Shown: piece after piece, positions 11,735 to 24,600 of the stretch
How the letters are laid out: each line of letters opens with the position of its first letter
How positions within the stretch are numbered: position 1 is the first letter of the stretch
Assembly (NCBI GenBank): GCA_034401795.1
Contig: JAVVLW010002811.1
Span: forward strand, 1-64,000
Length of the DNA: 64,000 nt
Origin: Chaetoderma sp. LZ-2023a
Taxonomy: Eukaryota; Mollusca; Caudofoveata; Chaetodermatida; Chaetodermatidae
Direction of reading: 5' to 3'
Translations under genes and position numbers: made by a program
The notes under the pieces: model-generated
Seen by the model: the letters and a program-made list of their open reading frames with translations, nothing else
Database searches by the model: none
Told to the model about the DNA's origin: nothing

Positions 11735-11930
11735 GTGGTCATCAGCAATGTCCATTTCCAAGCCAAGTGATAACTACTTTTGAAATTTGACCACTGAAAT
11801 GCCTGGCTTGATAAACGAGCAAGTCATTTCGGAAATTTCAAAAATAGCCTATGTTTGGACTGCAAATGGATATTCAGTAAACAGGTATTTAGATTTTCTT
11901 GTTCAAATATTATCATTAAAAGGCTAAAAC
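11735..11930. mobile_element. Foldback MITE family B, copy 9 (degraded)
   Basis: Arms CATTTCCAAGCCAAGTGATA and TATGTTTGGACTGCAAATGG around GGCTTGATAAACGAGC. The right end is TATCATTAAAAGGCTAA. Confidence 0.68.
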
Positions 11931-11997
11931 AAGTCACTTATCATAGAATATTCCACTAAAGGCCACAAGATGCTGGTTCCCTAAGACACATTGTCGT

Positions 11998-12200
11998 ATC
12001 TTATCCTGAAAATTTGTTCAAGAAAATTTCAATTCGCTCATAAAAATCTCCTTATGCAGACCAAGACAATTTTTGAAAATTTACCGCTCAAATGACATGC
12101 TCACTTATCGAGCCAGTTAATCCAGTGGTGAATTTTCAATAATAGTCTTCTCTTAGTCCACAAATGGCCATTTTTCAAGACCACTGCAAAAGATGGTTTT
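11998..12200. mobile_element. Foldback MITE family B, copy 10
   Basis: Palindrome with TGCAGACCAAGACAATTTTT and ATAGTCTTCTCTTAGTCCAC arms. It lies about 330 bp beyond the GNPNAT1 stop codon. Confidence 0.72.
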
Positions 12201-12289
12201 CTAATTCATAAACAAAGTAGTAACATAGTAACAAGAGTCCGAAAAATAATACAGTAAGTAATGGACATTGGATTTCATAAGCAGCTTCT

Positions 12290-12436
12290 TTCCTTTAAAT
12301 TAATCGAGATCGTTTAAAAAAAATTCAAATTTTTGCTTAGTGAATCTCTGTTTGCAGACGATTGCTGAAGATTTACCACTGGAATGACTGGCGTCAGTTA
12401 TCAAGCCAGGTATTCCAGTGGTGAATTTTCAAAAGC
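12290..12436. mobile_element. Foldback MITE family B, copy 11 (partial)
   Basis: Core TTTACCACTGGAATGACTGG with its complement after GGTTATCAAGCC-like loop bases. Both ends are truncated. It sits in what should be the GNPNAT1 3' untranslated or flanking region. Confidence 0.65.
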
Positions 12437-12523
12437 TTTCATAAATATATTAATAATATTATATTATAACAACATACATTTTATAAAAATATGTATCCAA
12501 CAATTAATAACAATTTACTTCCA

Positions 12524-12674
12524 TCAATCACTGAATCGCTGTACAAGGTAATTCTGTCCATCCTCAGTATTGTAGCCAAGTTTTTTGTAAAATGGTTTCA
12601 ACGGGTCTTTGCAGATCAAGGAAACCTTGTAACAACCAAGTTTTTTGCTAAGTAATGTCAATAGATCAACCAAT
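12524..12674 (-). CDS. GNPNAT1: GNPNAT1 last exon E
   Basis: 151 nt after a TTTTTGACTTTCAG acceptor, ending in TGA. It encodes LVDLLTLLSKKLGCYK, then CKDPLKPFYKKLGYNTEDGQ and NYLVQRFSD. The C-terminal strand and helix of GNA1 enzymes are plainly recognisable (vertebrate LTLLSKKLNCYK...FYKKFGY). The open frame continues to 12781 only because the intron lacks stops. No canonical AATAAA was seen in the first ~200 bp downstream, where the 3' side runs into a foldback element. Confidence 0.95.
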
Positions 12675-15600
12675 CTGAAAGTCAAAAATATAAATAAAGA
12701 AATATTAATGATTTCATCCACTAAATCAGTTTCAAGGCAACAATAAAAGAAAACTTCAAATTTTGAAAATTTGAATTTCATGGCTTATTTAACCCTTTCA
12801 CTGATGAATTCCTCGTATCTCATTTTCAAAGCACCCATACAGGAAAACTGCTGAATATTTTGAAATTAATTTGACTGGAAGGCATTGTTGCATCATGCAG
12901 CAATGGCTTCCAGTCATTTTAATTTCAAAATATTCAACAGAATAAGTTTTATATGGTAAAGAATCTACTTTTTCAGGGATTTGTCGGTGAAAAGGCTAAT
13001 ACATGCATATCTATCACAAAATTTAATTTATGATTCTTTAACTTTTGATTATTGCGTAGTACTTCTAATAATACAGTACTTTTAATACTAAGTATTAATG
13101 AACTCACAATTTTCCTAATTGCCTCCCTCTTTGTTCATTACTGACCACAACATCTTCTATTCGACCAACCTGACAAAATAAAATCAGATTTATAATCTAG
13201 TTACAATGGATGAATCTAGTTTTTCAGTCAATCATGTGACATCATAATCAACTACGTCACATGTAGGCTGATGTTATAATCAATTACATTATGAATGACG
13301 CAATTTAGTCTGTCATACATGCTTAATAGTCTGTCAAGTTGTACTTTATTTAATAAATATTCTGGTGAATATTTTGAAACTAATTTGACTGGCAGCAACA
13401 GCACTCAGTTAAATTAGTTTCAAAATATTCAACAGCTTACCTGTACAGTTTTCTGGAAATCGAGATTTGCAGAGTACAGGGATAAACTGATCACAACACG
13501 GGCAAAGCATGGGTGGAGCTTAGCTAGAGATGGGCGTGGCATAGCTAAAACTGGATTCCTTCATTAGTGAGTGTGGTGCGTAATTAGGTATAAGCAGAAT
13601 GAACTGATCTATTTCTATCTATTCTGCGCCCATTTCTACGTAATCTCTGTCTACTTTTTTACGCATGTTTGATATCGATTTGAAATATTGAAACCAGAAT
13701 TCCCCGAATCTAAATTTCAAGGTAACTATACAGATAAACCCCCCACAGACCCCCCTTGCGGGTTGGTCTGTTGTTTTATTAACCACTATAAAAACATACT
13801 TACCGTTCAATCACTACTTGCTAAATCAATTATCTGCATTTTGCTATCAGAATAAGATTTTTATGCCTGCATACACACCTCCCCATGCCTAATCCTATTC
13901 TTATGGACCCTCAACCAGGCTACTGGTTGAGTCCCATCTCCAGCCTACCATCAGGTATAGACTGGCACCAGTCTATACTCACCTCATAGTGACGCTTGTC
14001 GCTAAGCGCGCTCGCGCATTAGAGCCCAAATAGGAAACAGATGCACTTTTCTAAATTTAAGTGCAAAAATATTTAAAGTCTGATTCTCAAATCTTACCAC
14101 GCGGGGTGGTTGAGACCGGGTCATAGTGATTCAATGGTAAGTATGTTTTTATAGTGGTTAATAAAACAACAGACCAACCCGCAAGGGGGGGTCTGTGGGG
14201 GGTTGTTATTACACCACAAAAACATCCATTACCGTTCAATCACTACTTGCTAAACCCGTAGATTTGGTCAGTGCCACCTGTCCACATAAGGTGGGAGGAG
14301 ATTAGAGAATCAATAAACCAGGATAAAAATCAAACCAATCTTATCCCAATGTTAATAACATAACATAATAGTGCATTTAGCTCAATCACACCGTGATTAG
14401 CAAATAAGAACAACTTGAACTTAAAGAAATAAATAAAACCAAAAGAAGACTCTCACCATTTCTCACAGACGCATAGTCCTAACGAAAATGGTGGGAAGTG
14501 CTTGGTAAATAGTCTTCGGCTTTTTTAGTTAACAAACAAGGATAAAATTAAATCAATCTTATCCAAATATTAACAACATAACCTAATAGAGCATTTAGCT
14601 CAATCACACCGTGATTAGCAAATAAGAACAACTTGAACTTAAAGAAATAACTAAAAACCAAAAGAAGACTCTCACCATTTCTCACAGATGCATAGTCCTA
14701 ACGAAAATGGTGGGAAGTGCTTGGTAAATAGTCTTCGGCTTTTTTAGTTAACAAACAAGGATAAAATTAAACCAATCTTATCCAAATGCTAATAACATAA
14801 CCTAATAGTGCATTTAGCTCAATCACACCATGATTAGCAAATAAGAACAACTTGAACTTAAAGAAATAAATAAAAACCAACAGAAGACTCTCACCATTTC
14901 TCACAGACGCAGAGTCCTAACGAAAATGGTGGGAAGTGCTTGGTAAATAGTCTTCGGCATTTTTAGTTAAAAGTGGAAATGTTATGAAAGAAGGAAGCTG
15001 CTGCACTCTGGTCTTTGAGATAAAAGGATGTAAAGGTGTATTCACATTTCCCTCCTGCCACCTGCATGATCTCATCTAAAGACGAACCCTCAAAAAGAGC
15101 GAAAGAAGTAGCCCTACCTCTAACGTCATCGGCTTTAACAAGGGAGACATTAATTTGATCCGGTGAGGCTATCTCATAACAAGGCTTAATTATTCTCTCA
15201 AAAATCCATCTGTCAATCGAAGAATTTGAGACCGGCTTAGATAACTCTTCCTCGTAGGAAAAACATAACTGAGATGGATCGACTCTTATAACATCTGATC
15301 GCTGATTGAATGTTCCTAATGCCCTAATAGGACACCAAACTTTTTCGGATGGCGACAGACGAAAAAGATTAAAAAAATGATCGGACTAGAGGGATAGCGG
15401 TTAGTTTGAGTTTTAGATAAAAAATTCCTTCTGGGATATCAAACCAAGCCATCTCCTGAAACTATAAATCTCTCCTTTTCAGCAGAAAGAGCATGAATCT
15501 CTTGAACGCCTTCTAGCCGAGGCTGTAGCAACAAGAAAAAACAGCTTTGACAATTAAAAACAAAACCAAGCTTACTACTGGTAGAATAAATAGCATCAAA

Positions 15601-18600
15601 ATGGCGACCTGCCAAAACTTGAAGAACCAAAGCCCAACTCCAGGAAGGTAAAGGCTTAGCAATCTGAGGACAAATATTACTTAGACCTCTAATAAAGCTA
15701 TTAAAAGTCTTAGTATCCTAGTATACTGGAAGAAGAAGACGTATATCTACCAGAAAATCTAGAAGGTCTAAAAACCAAATCCTCTTTGGCCAAAAGGGAG
15801 CTATTAGAAGAATTTCGCAAACCTGATCCTCGACCCTCTTCAAACTAACTGAATCAAAATCGTTCGAGAAAAGGCATAGGCGAACATTCCTGTCCACTAC
15901 TGAGACAGAGCATCCACCCCCAGGGCTTGACTGTCCGGAAAAGGAGACATGAAAGAGAAGATCTGAGCATTCAGAGAGGCCGTGAACAGCTCTACTAAAG
16001 GACAATCCATAAGACTCAACCTCATTCCTCCTTCTAAAAATGAAAGAAAAACCCCATGGCAATGACTGAACGAATCGAGATTTAGAAGCCTAACAGACAA
16101 TCCAACCAATGCACAGAAGCTTGGATCTACTTTCCAATGAATAGCCTCTTCTCTAGACTCCTTGACAATCATAGACAAGCAACAACCCCTCTAAAGCTAA
16201 TAGCTTCTAATAATAAGGAACAGAAGACCATTTTGGAAGAAGAGACTACCTAGAAGGATTCTAGATCCAAGAATATCTAGCCCCTTTTAATAAGGGCCCA
16301 CCTTAAAGAAGTGTCAAACTTACTATATGCTAAAGAGGACTGCTCATAGAAAACACATAGATTACATATGGCAAAAAGCCTGGGCTATATCATAATGCTT
16401 AGTCCTCACTAAATAGGTAACTCCCGTTTATTATGGATATTTTAATAATACCGCTTACTCTGAATGGAGACCAAAAAGGGTCATTTCAGTATAGCCTAAC
16501 TTATTAATAATGCTAAAGACTCTGCAAAAAATATAGATAATATTATTTACAGAGATTTAACCAAACCAAAACCCCATAGTAAGTCTATGGGAGTGCTTAT
16601 AGTCAAGATATAGCCAAATCATGTGCCCGAGATCTACATGAACTACGGGAAAGTTACTAGTGATGACCATCATCACAATTCTATGAATAGAATACATGAC
16701 AAGGTCCTGATAAGAGAACTATGGCCAACATTAGACTATCTAATTTAACCATCGTATAACAATGGAGATTTAATAAAAAATTGTATTGAATACATCAACG
16801 GTTGCCTAGCCGATCGGCTTGCTGATAAATTAGATCTCCTAAACAATTCGATATTTATGCCAAGAGGCAGAAACTTAAAAGATTTTAATAAATTTATTGA
16901 TTCTTATATTTATAGTCTTAGCATCAATAATTTCATCTTTGTACTAACAAATGCCATTGTGTTAGAAATCCCATAGAAAGGAAAGATTGAACACTGATAC
17001 TCGATATTAACTGATTGAATACTGAATTTTGCAGACGACATATTACAACTGTAATATCTCTGGACTTGCAAAGATTTAGAAAACATTTTGACCGAAAATA
17101 GTTGGTGGATGCTTAAATCCAGATTCTCGTCTGCTCTTCCCCGCTCCAGCGCAACCCCAACCCCACTCCAACCGGCCCGCCGCCAGCCCCCAGACAACAA
17201 TCTCAACGAGCAAAAACTCAAGACTCACCGAATAGTCCGGGAATAATCCGACCGAAAATTGCCGGTGGCATCACCAACAACCCTCAGCCAAACTGCCCCC
17301 AAAATACCCAGCAAATCCCGAGCCCCCCCACCCCCCGAAACCACCGTCCGAAGGCCCGCAGCAACCCAGTCAAAATAGAGCAAAATTTATGCTATAAAAG
17401 GAAAAACAAACAAAAATTTGGAAAAAATGAAAACAAAACGAACTCACCGAAACTATGTCAACGCAGAAGAATCCGACTCATATTCCTCCTTCCTGCCCCT
17501 TTATCCAATTGATTATCTTTTCTAAGCGAATAATGTACTTGTAGACATTAATCCTGTACTCATAATGATCCTATGAAACCTTTACTGAATCTAATTCTTT
17601 TCAGCGACTGACGAAAATATACTACGATTTACTTAAGAATCAGGGTTATCCACTCCACAAATAAACTCCCTTTGGTTAAATAAATGTCAATCTGCCGACA
17701 TAAGAGGTAAAAGGAGCGAGAAAAAAGGCTGAATGGCCCGAAGACAACTGGCCATCTAAAGTTGGATGACAGCAAAAATCGTATCTCGAAATAATGCATA
17801 GAATACCAACTGACTTATCGGCATATGAAATGCGCATATAAATAATCTGCAACAAAATCCCATACGGTAACCAGTCAGGAGTCTTTAATTACGTTGAAAA
17901 ATGTCACTAATAAACGAATAAATGTCTGAATAGACTACAATTCCAAGAGAGACTACAAGACTGGCAATGACTTGGTATGACTATTTTCAGCCATTAACCA
18001 TTCCCAATATTAAACAAATACGGAAATAAGACTAATTCTTAGGCAAGAAGATGACTAGATTCTAGGAAAGCGGATGTGGAAAAAGGGAAACGGAAATGCA
18101 TAAACCGGAAGTATACTACCGGAAACTGATCAAAATCCTACAACCCGGATGTACAGAATTACCGGAAGAGGAAGCTGAAAACCCGGAAATGGATGAACAA
18201 TGTAATGCCGGGCAAAACCGGAAATGACGCTATCTCCGGCTGTACGAAATCCGGATGTGGAAAAAAGTTAAAGGAAATGGATAAAACCGGAAGTAGACTA
18301 CCGGAACTGATCAAGATCCTACAATCCTGATGTACAGACTAACTGGAAGAGGAAACTGAAAAAAAGGAACCGGAAATTGATGAACAATGCAATGCGGGGT
18401 CCAACAGACCCGGATATGCATTCTTCCGGAAGCTCTCATGAAACCGAAAATGGAAAACGGAACTCTATCCAATAGGTCTGGACAACCCGGAAGTACACCC
18501 CTAAGACCGGAAGCGGAAGTGTACTGACTAGCGTCCAAACCGGAAACGGAAAACACCTCTACCGGAACTCGAAATAAAAGGAGTCCTCAGACTCCGGATA

Positions 18601-21600
18601 TCCGGAATGGCCGGAAGCGCTAATAGAACCGGAAACGGAAATAGGTACCAGATCTCTAGGACCCGGATGTCCTACATAAACATCCGGACAGACCGGAAGT
18701 GACCGGAACGGAAGTGGTAACCGGATCTTGCCGACCTGGATTACCCACTAAACCGGAAGTCCTACCGGAAACAGAAACCACCGAAGAAGGAACCGGATCT
18801 TGAAGACCCGGATGTCTTGCTAACCCGGAAGCTCGGACGGAAAAGACTGAGGTTCGGAAAACGGAAGTAATCCTGAGTCCAAAGGACCCAAGTCCACCAC
18901 AACGGAACCGGAACTAGCAAGACTAGGTATCGACCTCTTAGAAACGAGCGCTCTAGAGACAACTGTAACTACCGGAACCACCGTAAAATTGGCATTATCA
19001 TAAGGACTGGCCTCATGGACGCCGGTTTCAGCTGACGCCACCACGGCTTGAGGGTTATGCCCGTCACCCTCAAGTCTTAAGTGGATTTTATCTGATGCAC
19101 TCTCCGAGCACACCTTCAAGAGCCTGGATGCTCGTCTTCTGCTTCGGTGATACCAACACCTGCCTAGAGGTCAGAGGGACCGGCTTCCCCAATTTGCGGG
19201 AACGCCCGCTAGCCTTCGGGCTATTCTCCGAACTTGATGAGCTTTCCTGCTTTTTGGCCTCTTTTATCGCAGAAGAAATTCGTTCATCGAGCGATTTTGT
19301 CAACACTGTGGCAAACGATTCAAATCTCGCAAAAAGCGCCATCACGGCGTCCAAATTTCCCAATGAGTTTCCACCCTCCGTTGCTACCGATAACGGAACA
19401 GAGGATTGAGCAAAGGACACCGCCTTTGCCTTGCTAGCAACGGAGGAAGGGGAAGGACGACCAGATGGCAGCGATTGTGACGGACAAATCTTTAAAGATA
19501 AAATAAAAATGCTTTCGCTACCGAAAACGGCCACCCTTTACAAATTCCACACATAGAATTGGGTGTACAGGATGTACACTTCGCACAGATGTGCCCGGCG
19601 AACTCGATATAGTGATGACGATCACATTTTGACGATGAACATTTTGCCTTATCTGACAATACTTTACAGGCTCTAGAAATGGACTGGACATTATTAATGA
19701 TGATGATGAATTAAGGATAGGCATAATAATCAAGATACCACGAAGCAAAACGATCTTCGCGAAAACCGGTAATATATAAAAATTTGTCTATAATATACCA
19801 TATAAACACAATTATACTTCCTAGATGTAACTTAGGGAGGATTGACTTCATATTGGGCATATTCTTCCGAGATATAAAGTCAAAAGGTATCACTGACACA
19901 GCGCAAAACACAAAAACTTATATAAATATTTTTAGACAACTATTCTGCTGCAGAATAATTGAAAAGTGAATCTGTTTCCTATTCGGGCTCTAATGCGCAT
20001 GCGCGAGCACGCTTAGCAACAAGCGTCACTATGAGGTGAGTATAGACTGGTGCCAGTCTATACCTGATGGTAGGCTGGAGATGGGACTCAACCAGTAGCC
20101 TGGTTCAGGGTCCATAGGAATAGGATTAGGCATGGGGAGGTGTGTATGCAGGCATAAAAATCTTATTCTGATAGAAAAATGCAGATAATTGATTTAGCAA
20201 GTAGTGATTGAACGGTAATGGATGTTTTTGTGGTGTAATAACAACTGTTGAATATTTTAAAACAGCTCCTAGTCAAATTAGTTTTAAAATATTCAATAGA
20301 ATGTTTATTAAAGTGTAAATTCATAAAAGACATACAATTCGTACATGTACTTTTCGATTTTTGTGATGGCGCTACAAAATTTAGAGTGTGACTTCAGCTA
20401 ACATATGATGTATTTGATTATGACATCAGATACTTGAGTGATAGGATGGATCCATCCATTGCATTGCTCTTTAGAATGTACTAAATCCAATCAAATGATT
20501 TACTACAGAAGTGGTGTATGAAGTCCTGAATGGAAATGGCATCCTAATCAGTAAATGTAATAAATGCTTGGTTAGGTGTATTTATGTATCTATGCAGGAT
20601 TTTCTTACTTTCCCGTAATGGGAAGAGTGTATTGCAATCGTGTCTGTCTGTCTGCCTGTCCTAAACTGTATTTAAAACAAGAACACTGAAACGTACATGG
20701 TCTCGCCTGTAAAGGCATGGATAGTGTTGATTGGTAAAGCAAACTTGGCATGGTTTGTAATACACATATTCAGTAATGCACCAACAAACAAGTGTAACCA
20801 ATCGAACATGGACATTTTTTACCAAACTGCGGATAGTCTGATCTTGAAATTTTTTTACAAATGAAACTAGTAATGATGCAGATAGTACTCATGCATAGTA
20901 TATAACTCTGCTGTAAAATTTTGTTGATATCTGATGAGCCATTGTTGAAAATGAGTGATCCAACTACAATAAAACAAACATGAAAAAAGTTCAAAATCCA
21001 AAACCGGGAAGAAAGTTGTAAAAATTGCCCAAAATCACATCCCTGGCCATAGGTGTAATCATACGGAAAGTTTCAAGTTTCTATGTGAAATGGTCTAGGA
21101 GGAGTTGCGTTACAACCAATTGGTGCCCACTTTTGACCCCGCCCCTACCCTCAGTTTGACCCAAGATCAAAATAATTCCTTGTACTGTAGTCTACTTATC
21201 ATTGGCTTCAAAATGATATGTGACATGGCCACCTTTGAAAATTTTTTACCTCACATTTCCCACCCCCAGGGGTCACCAAAATTCCACAAGAGCTATCAGA
21301 AGATAGCAAACGACTTACCTGTACTGTATATTAATTGTACATCACAGGATATGATGGACCACCGGATAGTCTCAGTTTGAAATTTGACAATCAACATGCC
21401 GATTCAAAATACCCATGGGACTACCCATCTGGCAAGCATAGCTTGGAGACTGAACCATAAAGCATTTCTGTCAAGGGGTAAACTGAAGGCATTGTAATGA
21501 CAAGGGCACCCTAGGGCTAACCAAAAGGCAAATGGTCCAACCATAAGCAAAGTTCAGTCTGAAAAAAGAAGAAACATTTTCAAAAACAATAAGCATAATA

Positions 21601-24600
21601 CATATTTGGATGTGAAATGCTCTATGAGGAGTTGCGTTACAATCAATTGGTGCCCAATTTTGCCCCACGCCCTACCCTCAGTTTGACCCAAAATCAAAAC
21701 AATTCCTTGTATTGTAGTCTACTCATCATTGCCTTCAAAATGATATGTGACATGACCACCTTTGGGAAAAATTTAACTTTTTACTCGTAGTCCCCACCCC
21801 CTGGCGTCATAACAAAATTTCAAAACTGCCATGCACATCCCTAGCCATATGTGTAATCATACCGAAAGTTTCAAGTTTCTATGTGAAATGGTCTAGGAGG
21901 AGTTGCGTTACAATCGATTGGTGCCCACTTTTGACCCCGCCTCTCACCCTTAGTTTGACCCAAGATCAAAATAATTCCCTGTACTGTAGTCTACTCATCA
22001 TTGGCTTGAAAATGATATGTGACATGACAAGCTTTGGAAAATTTTTATTTTTTACCCCACATTTCCCACCCCCAGGGCCATACCGGTGGGGTCATACCAA
22101 AATTCCAAGTGTCATGCACATCCCTGGTCATACGTGCAATCATCCCCAAAGTTTCAAGTTTCCCTCTGAAATGGAGGAGTTGCATTACAATCGATTGGTG
22201 CCCACTTTTGACCCCCCCCCCCCACCCCCTACCCTCAGTTTGAACCAGGGTTGGAAAAAAATCGATCTTTTTCAAAAAAATCAAATCAATCGATTTTTTT
22301 GATTTAAATCGATTTCAATGATTTAAATCGATTTTTATTCGCGACATCCCAGGAAATTACGTAAAACTTATACAGTGAAACCTGTATTAAGACACTGGCT
22401 GTGGGAGTCGCAGAAGGTGGTCTCTTAAGACAGGTGGTCTCTTAATACAGGTCCAGATGCATTGCTAAACTGTATTTTGGAACTGAATAAAGTGGTATTT
22501 TTATGACTTATTTTTAACTGAATTTTAAGCTTGCTGGTTTCTTAATACAAAAAAACTTTGTTCGCTTAAGCAGTTTTAACAGTATTATTATTGCATCATT
22601 TTTTATTGCATCATTTTTTTATTGCATCATTTTTCTATTGCATCATTTTTTTATTGCATCATTTTTTTTAAATGATGCAATAGAAAAGCATTTTTTCATT
22701 CTTGAAAAATACAGTCAAAACTGCTTAAGTGACAAAGGCTATGATATATTTTCAATTCCATAATTAGCAAAATGTCTAACTCCGGCCGAAAACAAGATCC
22801 AATATGGATTCATTATGAGAAAGTGAAGACCCCAGATAAGGCCGGTGTCCGGGCTGTCTGCAAGGTCTGCCGACACGAACTCCAAGGTATCCCAGAGCGG
22901 TTAAAAAAACATGCAGCCAATTGCACAGGTCCACCAACACCAGCACTTCAAGGTCTAGCTGTAGCCGCAACAGAAACGGGGACTTCATCTCAATCTGAGC
23001 AGCAGCAGCGCGTTGAAACTGTTGTTGATCAAAACGATGTGGTGGTGATGGAAGTGGAACCTCTGTCAACTTCAAGTTCTGCTTCAGCGGCAGTGAAGCG
23101 CCCAGTGCACGGTCAATTAGCTGCTGGTACATTGGCCGCTAAGATACCCAAGCTGAATTATGGTCTACAGAATTATGTCATCAGAACTTCAGCAGAAAAA
23201 CGTGGTGAATTAGATCGTGATGTAGCTAGGATGGTGTATGCTACGAACTCCCCATTTCGCTTAGTAGAAAATAGACATTTTATAAACCTTGTAAAAGATT
23301 TACGACCAGGCTATCAACCACCATCCAGAAAGGACATAGGGGGGAAATATTTGGATGTTATCTACACAGAAGAGCGGGAGAAGGCGAGAAAAAATTTGGA
23401 AGGTGAACTTGTCTGTCTAGCATTAGACGGTTGGAGCAATATTCATAATGAGCCTATCGTATGTGCTACAGTGACGACCTGCTTAGGTGATATTTACTTA
23501 GTGGATACTACGGACACCTCTGGACATCCTCACACAGCGGAATATCTTTATGACATTGCGAAGCAGACAATTGAAAACACGCACAATGATTTTGGGTGCA
23601 TTATATGTAGTATCGTCACAGACAATGCTGCTAATGTAGCAAAGATGCGAGAGTTCTTGAAAGAACGACTGGGTTTCAACATGATTGCGTATGGATGCAC
23701 GCCTCATCTTCTAAATCTGACTTCAAAGGACTTAGAAATGGGTAATGTTAAGGAGCATGTCACACAAGTTGTGAAGTATTTCCGAAATAACCACTTTGCT
23801 AGTGCCCAAATACGCCAATCATCGTGCAGAAAGTTAGTGATGCCAGCAGATACAAGGTGGAACACAATGTACGATTGTTTAAACTCGTATTGTGAGGCAT
23901 GGCCGACACTTGTGACAATCTGTGATGGACATACTGACCGCATAGATGTTGCCATTGCCAATAAAGTTCGTAATGTAGTAATCAAACGTTCTGCAGATGA
24001 ATACCGACTTTGTTTGAAACCAGTAGCTTGCGCTCTCGATAAAGCTCAATCGGACAATTGCACAATAGCAGAAGCAGTTGAATTATGGAAAGATGTAAAA
24101 ACGGCCCTGCATAATGACACTAATAATTCAACAAAGCGTGCGGCCGATAAGCGTTATCAACAAGCTGTGACACCTCACCACATGCTGGCCAATCTACTCC
24201 ACCCTAAATACCGTGGTCGAAACTTGACTCAGCAAGAACGTGAAACTGCACTCACCGTAGCATCCGAAATCCCTGGTTTGATGACTTTGGTAATCAAATT
24301 CGAGGCCATGGCACCACCATTTCACATTCTTAAATTTAACGACGAAGTTGTTAATGGAGTAACCTCTCTTCATTGGTGGAAGTCGCACAGACGTGACTTC
24401 GAGGATGATCTGCTGGAAGCATTTGAATTCACTCAGCGTCTGATGTCAGCTGTGGCGGCGTCAGCTGGTGTCGAGCGCGTGTTCTCCAGCTATGGGCTCG
24501 TGCAGAGTAAGTTGAGAAACAAACTTGGAACTTTAAAAGCGGCTAAACTAGTATTTCTTTTTCGGTCCCTAAACTGTGACAAAGAAAATGACTTCCGGTT

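Larger units (their letters stand above)
13737..20245 (-). mobile_element. DIRS-1: DIRS-type tyrosine recombinase retrotransposon (decayed)
   Basis: A 6.5-kb element with inverted terminal repeats at 13800-14045 and 19972-20222, distinct terminal extensions, and an internal complementary region at 14123-14254 joining complements of both ends. Coding order on the minus strand is ORF1 (about 19650-18100), RNase H/connection debris (16180-15720) and tyrosine recombinase (15640-14985). No RT core was recognised, so an internal deletion or heavy decay is likely. AAC is present at both junctions and there is no other target duplication, as expected for GTT-targeted recombinase integration. It lies in a GNPNAT1 intron, sense to the gene. 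Confidence 0.9.

Noticed and set aside
22371..22745. Motifs ATACAGTGAAACCTG and ATACAGTCAAAACTG considered as ends of another MITE in the hAT
   Set aside because: The two motifs are direct rather than inverted, and no boundary or duplication is visible.
22776..24388. Minus-strand ORFs antisense to the hAT transposase
   Set aside because: Shadows of a well-supported plus-strand transposase.
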